From the NCBI RefSeq assembly GCF_000372725.1, contig NW_005197576.1, positions 126,166-190,165 of the forward strand: DNA of 64,000 bases. Direction: 5' to 3'. The stretch comes from Emiliania huxleyi CCMP1516 (lineage: Eukaryota > Haptophyta > Isochrysidales > Noelaerhabdaceae). Every line of letters starts with the position of its first letter. The first letter of the stretch is position 1. The translations under genes were made by a program, and so were the position numbers. Of the stretch, positions 9,479-17,825 are shown piece after piece. The notes beneath the pieces were generated by a model. That model did not search any database and was not told the DNA's origin. It was given only the letters and a program-made list of their open reading frames with translations.

Positions 9479-12062
9479 TCACTGAAAGAGGAAGCTCGTC
9501 TCGCGGTCGGCCACCATCCGCGCGGCGCGAGCGTCCCCCACCAGCCGGCGCAGCGGCTGCAAGTCGTACTTGCTGAAGAGCGCGACGCAAGTTCCACCCG
9601 CGGCGGCGCCGCCGCCCCGCGGCTGGTCGGACGGCGCGGCGCAGAGCATCTGGGCGAGCTCCGGGTAGAAGTGGGCGTATGAAGGCAGGCCGTAGAAGGC
9701 GAGCTGCGCGTCGCCCTTCAAGAGGTGGCGCCGGAAGAAGTGGGCGCGCTCGGTGTAGACGAGCAGCCCCTCGAGCTCGCCTACATCCCCAGCACTCGCA
9801 GCCTCTCTCCCTCGGCCCAGCTCCGGGCAGCCCGCCCCTCCTCGGCGCGCCTCGCTGCAGCGCCGCACGCGCGCGTGCCACGTCCGGCGGCTCCGAGTAC
9901 TCGGAGAGGCCGACGAATGGGACGTCCTCGTCCCGCAGCAGCTGGCGCACGCGCACAAAGTCAAAGTACGACGGCACGAAGAGCACTGCCTGCGCGCGGC
10001 GGCCGCCCGGCCGAGCCGGCTCGCCGACGGCGCGCAGCAGCGCGGGCAGGAGCCGCTCCTTGAATGCGTGCAAGCGCGCGTCGGCGAGCTCGGCGGGCGA
10101 GGCGGCGTCGAAGCGGACGAAGAGCTGCCTCGTGCCGGAGGGCACGGCGGAGAGGCAGCCAACGCCGTGCTCGGGCAGCGCGGCGACGCGGCCAGAGGCG
10201 TTGCGGCAGCTGCGCATCGCGAGCGCTCGGAGCTCGGGCGCCTCGTGCGCCGCCAGCAGCAGCGTCTGGCGCAGCCGCCCGCTGAGACCGTCGAGCGCGT
10301 ACGGGCGCACGCGGCTGAAGTCGGTGTCTCGCGTCTCGGAGGGGGTGGCGTTGAGGAGGGAGAGGACTCGCGCCACGTGCGCCCAGTTCTGCATCAGGAA
10401 GACATCCGCGTGCAGCAGCAGCAGCACCTCGAGGGATGAGGGCCAGACCACAATTAAATACAGTACAGCATCGACCATGATAGCAGCACCTCGATGGACG
10501 AGAGCCAGTCCGAGTCTATAATATGATGTGTAATAGCAGCACCTCGATGGACGAGAGCCAGTCCGAGTCTATAATATGATGTGTAATAGCAGCACCTCGA
10601 TGGACGAGAGCCAGTCCGAGTCTGCGCGCGCCTCGCCCGCGCCGCCGACACCGAGGCGCAGCCCGAGCGGCGATGCGACCACGAGGTCGGCCTTGTAGAA
10701 GGCGGCGTACAGCTTGGCCGACTTGCGCGAGAGGCGGAGCCCGCAGCGGAAGCAGTCATCCGTGTTGCCTAGTGGCTGATTGACATCGGTCATTGGTGAT
10801 TCACTCGAGCCCGCCGCGGAAGCAAGGCGTCCGAGTCGCCCTCGAACATGGACCGGTAGTCCTCCGGCTTGGCGCGCGGTATGGGCGGCTCGCCCTCGCG
10901 ATGCGCGAAGTCGGAGAGGAAGCGGGCCTTGTTCTCCACCTGTTGGGCCACTGGGTGGTGTTGTTGGTCTGAGGTTGAGGCGGAGAGGGAGCGGCCCTGG
11001 CGGCTCCGTCGCCTGCTCGATGGCGTCGGGCAGCAGCTCGAGCAGCGCCTTGACGAAGGCGAGGGCGTGGGAGCGGAAGGGGAGCAGCACCAGCACGGTC
11101 GGCCGCGTGAAGCCCTGGTCGGCGGGCGACGTCCCCTTCTGCGCCGCGCGCAGCCTCTGCCGCGTCACGACCAGCACATGCTGCAGCGTGTGCAGTGCGA
11201 GGGCGCGCATCAGCCCTCCCCCTTCGTCGCCGTAGGACGCCGGCGCCGCGCAGGGCAGGTAGACGTCGCGGTACGAGCTCGCGGCGTGAAGCACGGAGCG
11301 GCCCGTCGCTGCGAGCTTGCCGCCGTGCTCCGCCACCGCCGCCGCGTAAGACCTCCGGAGGGGAGGCAGGCTCTGGTTAGGGTTGGGGTTAGGGTGAGGG
11401 TGAGGGTTAGGGTTAGCGTAAGACCTCCGGAGGGGAGGCAGGACGCCGGCGGCAGCGAGCGCCTCGTCATCGCTGGCTCCGGCGGGCTGCTCGGGAACCG
11501 GCGGCCGGTCGGGCGGCGCGGTCACCTCCACCCGCCCGACACCGCGCAGGGCGGCCTCGCTCCCGCGCAGAGAAGCTTGCGCCGCGTCCAGCTTTGCCTC
11601 GTCCCACGAGGCGTCAAAGTGGCGCGAGTAGGCGGCGGAGCGCCAGTCCGCCGCCGAGACCTTGACCTTGTCGCCGCCACTCTCCTCGCCGACCTCCTCG
11701 CCGTCGCTCTCCAACTCCTCCTCGCCCTCCTCCTCCTCCTCCTCCTCGCCACCGCCCTCCTCGCCACCGCCCTCCTCGCCGTCAGCTCCCTCACCCTCCT
11801 CACCCTCCTCACCGTCGCCCTCCTCTGGCACGACCTCCGTGCCATCCTCGCTGTTCGCGTCCTCTCCCTCATCTAGCAAGTCATCGTCCTCCAGGTCCGC
11901 CTCGCGCCGCATCGCACTGCCCGTGGATGCCGCGGTGCTGAGATAGCCACGCAGCTTCTGCATCGCGCTGGCCGACGCCAGGCCGGCGGCTGCCGGCCGC
12001 TTAACTGCGCGGTCTTGCTGACCGCTCGAGTTGTGGCGCTTGCGGGAGCGGCGGCGAGCCAT
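9479..12062 (-). CDS. UTP25: UTP25 / digestive-organ-expansion-factor homologue, SSU processome protein
   Basis: Exons complement(9479-9780, 9851-10427, 10596-10768, 10840-10939, 11013-11352, 11425-12062) total exactly 710 codons, close to yeast Utp25 (about 720). Start is ATG 12062 (MARRRSRKRHN), followed by a very acidic Glu/Gly tract (about 11690-11880). Family hallmarks in order are RDVYLPC, FTRPTVLVLLPFRSHA, VENKARFLSDF, GEPPIPRAKPEDYRSMF, EGNTDDCFRCGLRLSRKS, DLVVASPLGLR, DWLSSIEVLLL, HADVFLMQNWAHV, DTDFSRVRPYALDG, LFVPSYFDFVRVRQLL, FVGLSEYSE and VYTERAHFFRRH. Utp25 is a helicase-like protein without ATPase motifs, needed in the nucleolus for 18S rRNA processing. Introns 9781-9850, 10769-10839 and 10940-11012 use GC donors. 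Introns 10428-10595 and 11353-11424 are GT-AG and lie in exon duplications. Confidence 0.92.
10415..10625 (-). repeat. Tandem 53-bp exon-intron junction repeats forming UTP25 intron 10428-10595
   Basis: On the plus strand a 53-bp unit beginning tagcagcacctcgatggacg starts at 10481, 10534 and 10587 (last copy partial, ending in the exon). A diverged copy lies at about 10415-10450. Each unit carries, on the minus strand, the exon end ...ATCGAG|GTGCTG with AG|GT. The intron is essentially two extra copies of the junction plus an AT-rich spacer. Splicing from the first to the last AG|GT restores SSIEVLLLLHADV, as in other UTP25 proteins. Confidence 0.8.
11344..11442 (-). repeat. 27-bp exon duplication flanking telomere-like repeats (UTP25 intron 11353-11424)
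   Basis: The 27-bp segment starting gcgtaagacctccggagg is present at 11344-11370 and 11416-11442, 72 bp apart. Between them are degenerate telomere-type repeats (ggttagggttggggttag, then gggtgagggtgagggttagg on the plus strand). On the minus strand each copy holds CCGGAG|GTC, so the 72 bp can be removed as a GT-AG intron. If retained, it adds 24 residues (LPPLRRSYA twice around a PNPNPHP repeat) in frame. Both outcomes keep the frame. Confidence 0.75.
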
Positions 12063-12369
12063 GGTCGACGTGGGTGGTGGTCGCGGAACGAGAAACGCCA
12101 ACCAAAAAACGAAAAAAAAACCGGCACTAACGATAATAAGCTAAAGCTACATACACTGAAAAGTACGTACATCGAGAGATAGAGAAGAGAAAGAGACAAC
12201 ACACTGAAAAAGAAAAGGCGGCGCGTGCGGCGCGCCGAGGGACCTCTTCCGTGAGACCTCGACCGCCGCCCGGCCCGCACCACCGAAGCACGTCGCACCG
12301 GCGCCTGCGCGGCCCTGAGAGTGCACTGCCGGGTGACGTGGATAGCGGATGACGACCTCCTAGGGTGTG
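12063..12369. promoter_or_regulatory. Divergent promoter region between UTP25 and ERMARD
   Basis: The spacer between the two divergent start codons is about 307 bp. It includes an A-rich run (caaaaaacgaaaaaaaaacc near 12105-12122) and AT-richer sequence around 12125-12200, unlike the surrounding GC-rich coding DNA. No defined promoter motif is visible; shared regulation is inferred from the arrangement alone. Confidence 0.4.
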
Positions 12370-14668
12370 ATGTCGGCTGATGCGGAGCGTGTCCGTGTCA
12401 AGTTCCCCAACGACGAAGTAGCCACCAGCCGTCGAGACGCTTCGGCCGTCTCCCTGCTGGTCGACCTCCTCGTCCTTCCCTCGTCGCACGTCCGCCTCCG
12501 CGTGGCCGCCTCCCGCCTCACGCCGGCGGTCTCGGCTCGCCTCGGCAGCAGCCTCTCTGGCCTTTGGAGCGAGCTTGGAGGGCCGCCAGGCGGGCACGTG
12601 GTTGAGCCGCTTGCTGGACTGCCGTACAACGACGAGCTGCATGCTGTGGAGGCAGCCGCCGCCGCCGGCGACCTCCACTTCTCCTTTCTCATCGGCTCGG
12701 CGCTCCTCGAGCGGCTCCTCAACGAGCTCGTCGGCGGCGGCGGCCGTGCCGGACTCCTCCTCAAGGACCTGATTGCGCACAAGGAGGTTGAGAGGCGGCT
12801 CGGTGCCTGCGCCGTGGCTTGGCTGAGCGCGCTCTTCTCGCCCAGCAGTCTCAACCTCCGCAACCTGATCTGGCACGGCTTCCTCGCCCCGCGCGAGCTC
12901 GAGCAGCGCCACGCAGCCTCGCTGCTGCGCCTCCTCTCCAGAGCTGCGGCGGCGCTGGGCGCGGCGCGGAGAGCGGAAGCGGCTCTGTGGCGGCCGCCCG
13001 CGCCGTGCTGGGACCCGAAGGAGGCGGACGCGTCCCTCGGCGGCGCGTGCGGCCTGCTCGACGCGGCGCCGACGTTCCCTCCTCCCCCCGCGGACGGGTG
13101 CTGCCTCCTCTGCCTCACCTCGCCCATGTGCCGCGTCGGCCACGCGGAGAGCGTGCGCCGAGGCCTCTCCGCCTACCGCCGGCGCCGCCACCTCGAGCCG
13201 TCGGACTAGAGGCTCGCCAGCACTCTCATGCCTCACAATGCCGTGCAGGCGCGACTTTGCCACCTTCGCCTGCCTCGTCCTCCCCGCGCTCGAGGCTGGG
13301 CTGCGGGGCAGCTTTGTGCCCGCCACCCAGTAGCATGGCAAGGCCCCGACACGGCTCAGGGACGGCTCGAGAGGAAGTAGGCAGCTTTGTGCTCGCAAAC
13401 CCGGCCGAGGCGAGTCTCGGAGCGGCGCACGTCGGCGCCTACTTCTCGACGCTGGACGGCTGGGGTCGCGCACCGCCCCGCCGCCACTGGCCCGAGGTCC
13501 GATCGTCGTGACGGCGGGGCTGGTCACCGCAGGCCAGCGCTCCAAGCACCAGCTGCTGCTCGCGCCGCACCTGCACTCGGACGGGTCTCCGAACCGGCTG
13601 CTGGCGTGGCTGGGCGATGGGATGCACGCGCTGCTGCTCGACCTGTTTCTGCACGCGGCGGGGCCGGGGCTGCGGGCAAAGTTCGCGCACGGCGAGGCTG
13701 CGCTGCTGCCGGCCGCCTCGCCGCCCACCGACGAGGGCGGCGAGGCGGAGGCGGGCGGCGAGGCGGGCGGCGAGGCGGGCGAGGCGGAGCGGGGAGTGCC
13801 CGTCGCGATGAGGCTGCTGCACGCGGCCTTCCTCTCTCTCTGCGCCGCCTCGCACTCCCCCGAGAGCCTCGCCGAGCTGCGCCGCGAGGCCCCCGCCCTC
13901 GAGGCGTCCGGCCGCCTCGCGCGCATTCTCGGCGCCGCCGCCCGGCTGCGCCGCCGGTACCAGTCTCAGTGCGACCCGCTCGCGCTGCTCGCGAGGGCGC
14001 GCGCGCGAGCGCGTGGCGCCGTCGAGAGGTCGGTCGCCGAGGGGCGGCTCTACGCGGTGCGCCGCCGCGCCTCCCGGCCGCCAGAGGAGGAGGGCCCGGC
14101 CGGCGCTGACTGCGAGGTGACGTGTCCGGCTGGCGGCGGCACGCTCACGCTTGTGCTGGCGTGTGCGGTCCGGCCAGCCGACGTGGCGGCGCTGCGGAGA
14201 GCGAGCGAGCTGAGCGACAAGGTGCGAGCGGCGCTCGACGCACTGTCGTCCCGAGGCGCTCCTGGGCCGGGCTGCGCTCCGGGCTGCGAGGCTGGCTTGG
14301 TGGAGTGCAGCCGGAGGGCGGTCCTCAGGCTCTCGGGGCGCTTCTGCGAGCTGGAGTCGACCCGGCTGCGCGGCCTGGCCGAGCGGGCGGCAGCGAGGCG
14401 CGCGAGCACCTCCCAGCGGAGGAGCCTCCTGGTCGGCTGCGAGAGCACTCTGGCGCTGCGCAGGCTGGCGGAGCTCGCGCTGGCGCTCGAGGCGAGGCAC
14501 CCGCTCCGAGAGGCGTCGGCCGGCGAGGCGGGCGAGGCCGGCGGACAGGCGCCGCTGCAGAGACTGCACGCTTGGATGGACTCGTTATGCGCGGCGCACG
14601 AAGCCGGGAAGGTGGGCCAGTTGGTCGAGATTGGAACGACCTTCGTGGAGGGGTTGTTGGCGACTTGA
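12370..14668 (+). CDS. ERMARD: ERMARD-like protein (DUF4209 family)
   Basis: Predicted exons 12370-13199, 13249-13307, 13381-13464 and 13533-14668 total 703 codons. ATG 12370 (MSADAERVRVKF). Family-type features are SPSSLNLRNLIWHGFLAPRE in exon 1 (the conserved LRN-x2-HG of the DUF4209 family), RDFATFACLVLPALEAGLRG across exon 2, YFSTLDGWGQRSKHQLLLAP made by joining exons 3 and 4, and LFLHAAGPGLRAKFAHGEA, the second R-x3-HGE motif. Vertebrate ERMARD (C6orf70) is an ER-associated protein linked to neuronal migration; its biochemical role is poorly known, and in algae I can only name the family. The C-terminal half is Arg/Ala-rich and less conserved-looking. Intron 13308-13380 uses a GC donor and sits in an exon duplication. 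The 49-bp first intron is the least certain join. Confidence 0.75.
13307..13397 (+). repeat. Exon-spanning direct repeat bounding ERMARD intron 13308-13380
   Basis: The 17-bp ggcagctttgtgcccgc at the donor (13307-13323) returns as ggcagctttgtgctcgc at the acceptor (13380-13396), 73 bp apart, the intron length. Splicing at the GC donor joins AGLRG to SFVLANPAE in frame. This is the GC-donor version of the duplication pattern. Confidence 0.7.
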
Positions 14669-14753
14669 AAACTTTCAAGTGGCTTGGACTCAGAGAGTAA
14701 GAAAAAACCACGCGTCGACGTTCCGGCGTGGCTCGTCGTCGCTGTGTGTGCAC

Positions 14754-15725
14754 ATGCAGGACTCGCCCTACTCCTTCTTCGGCTGCCACGTGCTCAAGGG
14801 CAAGAAGCACGCCCTCCCCGTTCGCCCAGGCCGCGTGCTCCATCTCAAGCAGGCCGCGGTCAGCGGGCCGGCGACGGGCACCACGCGGCTGCTGATCCGC
14901 ACCGCGGCGCACCAGACGCCGCTGGTGCTGTGCTCGATGCGGCCTGGGTGCGAGCAGAGCACGATCACGGCGCTTCTCGAAGAGCGCGACGCCGCCACGC
15001 TGGAGGTGACCGGTGCGGGTGCCGTGCACGTTTGCGGCACGTGGCTGGAGCGGGATCTGCTTCAGAGCGCCGACAGCTACGAGATGGATTCCGAGGAGGG
15101 CGAGGAGGAGAGTGGTGAGGAGGGGAGCGGCGAGGAGTCCTCCGACGAGGAGGAGGACGCGGCGCTGCGCGGGGCTCTCGACGATGACGACGAGGGCGAG
15201 GACGGCGAGAGCGGCAGCGGCGAGGAGGACGGCGAGAGTGGCGAGGAGGAGGAGAGCGACGAGGAGAGCGAGGAGATGGATGCGGCGCCGCCCGCTGGCA
15301 GCAAGCGGTCGGCGCCCGCGCTCGCTCCGCAGAGCAAGAAGGTGCCGCGCCACGCAGAAGACGAGGACGACGAGGAGAGCGACGAGGAGAGTGGCGAGGA
15401 GGAGGGCGAGGAGGAGAGCGGCGAGGAGGACGACGAGGAGAGCGGCGGCGAGGAGAGCGGCGAGGAGGGCGGCGAGGAGGGCGGGGACAGTGGCGACGAC
15501 AGCGAGGTCAGCGACGCGGGCCACGGTGGCGGACGTGGCGGGAAGGGCGGCACCAGTTTCTTCGGGAACGGCAAGGGATCGCCCGGCGGCAAAGGCAAGG
15601 GCGGCAAAGGCGGCAAGGGCGGGAAGGGTAAGGGTGACGGCAAGGGAAAGGGCAAGGGAAAGGGAAAGGGAAAGGGCAAGGGTGGAAAGGGAGGTAAGGG
15701 TGGAAAGGGCAAGGGCGGCTACTGA
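14754..15725 (+). CDS. Nucleoplasmin-like (FKBP39/NPL-type) acidic histone chaperone with a Gly-Lys tail
   Basis: ATG 14754 opens MQDSPYSFFGCHVLKGKKHA, the strand pattern of the nucleoplasmin-like (NPL) pentamer domain found at the N-terminus of nuclear FKBPs and HD2-type proteins (F-x-G-x2-L-x2-GK). The domain ends near GTWLERDLLQSADSYEMD. About 120 residues of Glu/Asp/Ser blocks (GEEESGEEGSGEESSDEEED) follow, typical of histone-binding acidic tracts, with a short basic KRSAPALAPQSKKV motif that could be a nuclear signal. The last about 65 residues are GKGKGG repeats, unusual for this family and suited to nucleic-acid binding. No FKBP catalytic domain is present. An ORF beginning at 14684 is out of frame and was not used. 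Confidence 0.75.
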   Translation: MQDSPYSFFGCHVLKGKKHALPVRPGRVLHLKQAAVSGPATGTTRLLIRTAAHQTPLVLCSMRPGCEQSTITALLEERDAATLEVTGAGAVHVCGTWLERDLLQSADSYEMDSEEGEEESGEEGSGEESSDEEEDAALRGALDDDDEGEDGESGSGEEDGESGEEEESDEESEEMDAAPPAGSKRSAPALAPQSKKVPRHAEDEDDEESDEESGEEEGEEESGEEDDEESGGEESGEEGGEEGGDSGDDSEVSDAGHGGGRGGKGGTSFFGNGKGSPGGKGKGGKGGKGGKGKGDGKGKGKGKGKGKGKGGKGGKGGKGKGGY

Positions 15726-16204
15726 GCGCCCCGTCGCTGAAACGCATCACGGTTGGCAGTGTGGCGTTGGGCTTCGTTCCACTCGTCTCGTAGCTCGTCT
15801 TGTAAAAGCCTTCGGCGCACGCGGCGACGGCGTACTGCAGCATCGACCAGCGCGGGCGGTCGCCGTCGCCCTGAAGCCAGTCTCGCAGCTTGCCCATGGA
15901 ACAGAAACCAGAGGGCTGCGGGCCCACATCTCTAGCCACACCACCTGCACAAAGATCGCAAGGGCGGGGGCGTGTGAGTGAGTATTCTTGATACGAAACC
16001 ACGACGACACACACCAGTCGACTCGCATCGGTTGCCTCCATGAACGGCGGAGCTATTCTCGCGCCACACACACACACACACACACGGGCGGGGGCCTGTA
16101 ACTTTTACCTAGCCATGAAAGGTCGCGGAAGCCGGAAGCCCGCACGTGTGCGTCGTCTCTGCCCCTGCCAGCAGCCAGACCCTCCTGGTGTGCACTGACG
16201 TGTG
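15726..16204. other. Intergenic with a CA microsatellite; possible minus-strand exon fragment
   Basis: A short minus-strand reading (MGKLRDWLQGDGDRPRWSML, then QYAVAACAEGFYKTSYETSG, about 15730-15897) looks protein-like but overlaps the 3' end of the histone-chaperone gene and has no clear start, partner exon or domain. A (CA) run lies at about 16064-16085. The stretch gcacaaagatcgca near 15946 recurs near 60500. Confidence 0.3.
16064..16085. repeat. (CA)n microsatellite
   Basis: About eleven CA units in a row upstream of the 16.2 kb gene. Confidence 0.9.
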
Positions 16205-17068
16205 ATGTTTCACCGAGGCAGGCCTCTTCCCGAAGCCGACGACGAGGACCTCGAATTTACCGCTCAAGCGGCGCCGCCGCTCGTGTGGCTACGCACCACT
16301 GGCGAACTCTCAGGCCACATCGCCGAGCTGCTTACCGACGACGGCTCCGGAAGAGACTGCAAACTCCGGGTTTGCGGCGAGTCGACCTCCCGGTGTGTGC
16401 GCCGAGCAAAGTTGCGACCCGTGCGTCCGACGCTTGAGCCAAACGAGGTGGTGATGACGAGCGGCTGCTCGAGCGAGGTCATACTGACCCGACTTCTCGA
16501 AGCCTTGGAGTGGGGCGATGCGGCACAGGCGCTGCAGCCAGAGATCGTGAGCCATATTCTCTCATTCCTGGCGGTGCGGCGCGTCGATCACGAGGACGTC
16601 AAGGCGGTCTGCGCGTCCTCCCTCGACGTTGGTCCGCTGTGCAGCCTCCCGTTTGCGCTCGAGCAGACGTGCTCCAACTGGTGGATCTCCGGAGAGGGAT
16701 CGATGCCGCGCGGAGTCGGGGCGGAGTGGATCGCCTTCGCGCTCAGCGCGGATGGGCAGCCGCGTCGCGTCGAGCGCATCGACATGCGCATCCCGCCGCT
16801 GCCCTCGGGCCCGCTCTCGGTTCGCAACTTCCACCTGGAGACGGCCGCCGCCGCCGATGGGCCGTGGACGCGCGCGTCACGCGAGTACGCCACGCTCAAC
16901 GTCGGAGAGGTCCAGTCGTGGGCCGTCTCGCCGCCGATCGAGTCCGGGTTCGTGAGGGTGATGTGCTTGCGGAACGCGGCGCGAGCCAAGTCTGACCTCG
17001 GGGAGAGCCGGGCGAGGTTCCTGCCCATCTCGACCAGCGTCGGCTTCTTCCACGTGAGGTTTCGCTGA
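16205..17068 (+). CDS. Protein with a possible F-box-like segment and a C-terminal beta-sandwich (galactose-binding-like)
   Basis: A single open frame of 288 codons starts at ATG 16205 (MFHRGRPLPEADDEDLEF). Residues about 1-80 hold an SH3-like stretch (PPLVWLRTTGELSGHIAELL, then CKLRVCGES). LLEALEWGDAAQALQPEIVS followed by HILSFLAVRR resembles an F-box (P-x-E-I-x3-I-L-S-F-L). The C-terminal half has CSNWWISGEGSMPRGVGAEW, VERIDMRIPPLPSGPLSVRN, WAVSPPIESGFVRVMCLRNA and GFFHVRF, the strand pattern of discoidin-type modules often found after F-boxes in protist genomes. It would be a substrate adaptor for an SCF ubiquitin ligase if the F-box is real. The copia element lies directly downstream. Confidence 0.55.
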   Translation: MFHRGRPLPEADDEDLEFTAQAAPPLVWLRTTGELSGHIAELLTDDGSGRDCKLRVCGESTSRCVRRAKLRPVRPTLEPNEVVMTSGCSSEVILTRLLEALEWGDAAQALQPEIVSHILSFLAVRRVDHEDVKAVCASSLDVGPLCSLPFALEQTCSNWWISGEGSMPRGVGAEWIAFALSADGQPRRVERIDMRIPPLPSGPLSVRNFHLETAAAADGPWTRASREYATLNVGEVQSWAVSPPIESGFVRVMCLRNAARAKSDLGESRARFLPISTSVGFFHVRFR

Positions 17069-17308
17069 TGTGGACGCGATTTGTTGCGTGGTGTCCGCGA
17101 ATAGGGAGCTCACCTCATCCCTCAGTGCAGGATCGGCACGGTCGGGCGGTAGCCCTCGTCCCCCGACTCATTGCTGTTAGTGTGCTGCGCGGCTCCGCCG
17201 GGTTTTCTTTTCTTCGCGCCAAGCTGCTGCACTTGGGGTGGGACGACGGGGGTAGACCGTGCTGTTGCTGTGAACAGCTGGGGCACGCGCCTTATCTGGC
17301 CCGGCCCC

Positions 17309-17825
17309 TTGGGGACTTGCGGCTCGGGTGCGACCTCTAACCGCGGGTCGCAGACCGTGCTCTCGGTGTCCGATGACATGGCGCCTCTTCACGATCAGCA
17401 CGCCAGTCTGTTCACACCTCTCTTCTGTTCACTTCACGGAGTGACAGGGGTTCGTTACCCAGTTTAAGAAAGGCTTCAAGAAAACACACACACAGAAAAA
17501 CACCCTCATTTACAAACGACCGGAGCCAGCGCGCTTGTGGCTTCCACTCACAAGCACGCTTTTCCACGTCTCCGTCCCCGCTCTACCTAAGGCTTGCCGC
17601 TCGAACCAATGGCGGTGGGGACGGAGGTGTCGCCTCCGTCCCCGCCGTGGAGGCAGCGCCTCTCTCCCCGCTCGACCTATAGCGGTCGGCGGACTCGAGT
17701 TCGAGTGGGGACGGCGGCTCATATTGCTAAATATAAAATTCCCCCACCCGGGTGGGGGAACATAAAAATACCTCAGGGTGCTGTGCGGGTGTGAATGCAA
17801 GAGCGCTGCGCTGAGAACGAGCAGC
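17309..17825 (-). repeat. Left terminal direct repeat of the copia element
   Basis: Matches 21055-21571 over 517 bp with about two mismatches. It contains internal palindromes such as tcccccacccgggtggggga, which would form a hairpin in the transcript. Confidence 0.9.

Noticed and set aside
11371-11415. Chromosome end or telomere
   Set aside because: The repeats are degenerate, about 45 bp long and lie inside UTP25 with unique genes on both sides.
12127-13926. Minus-strand ORF of 599 codons
   Set aside because: Antisense to ERMARD and the intergenic spacer; basic low-complexity product. The plus strand carries the family motifs and consistent splicing.
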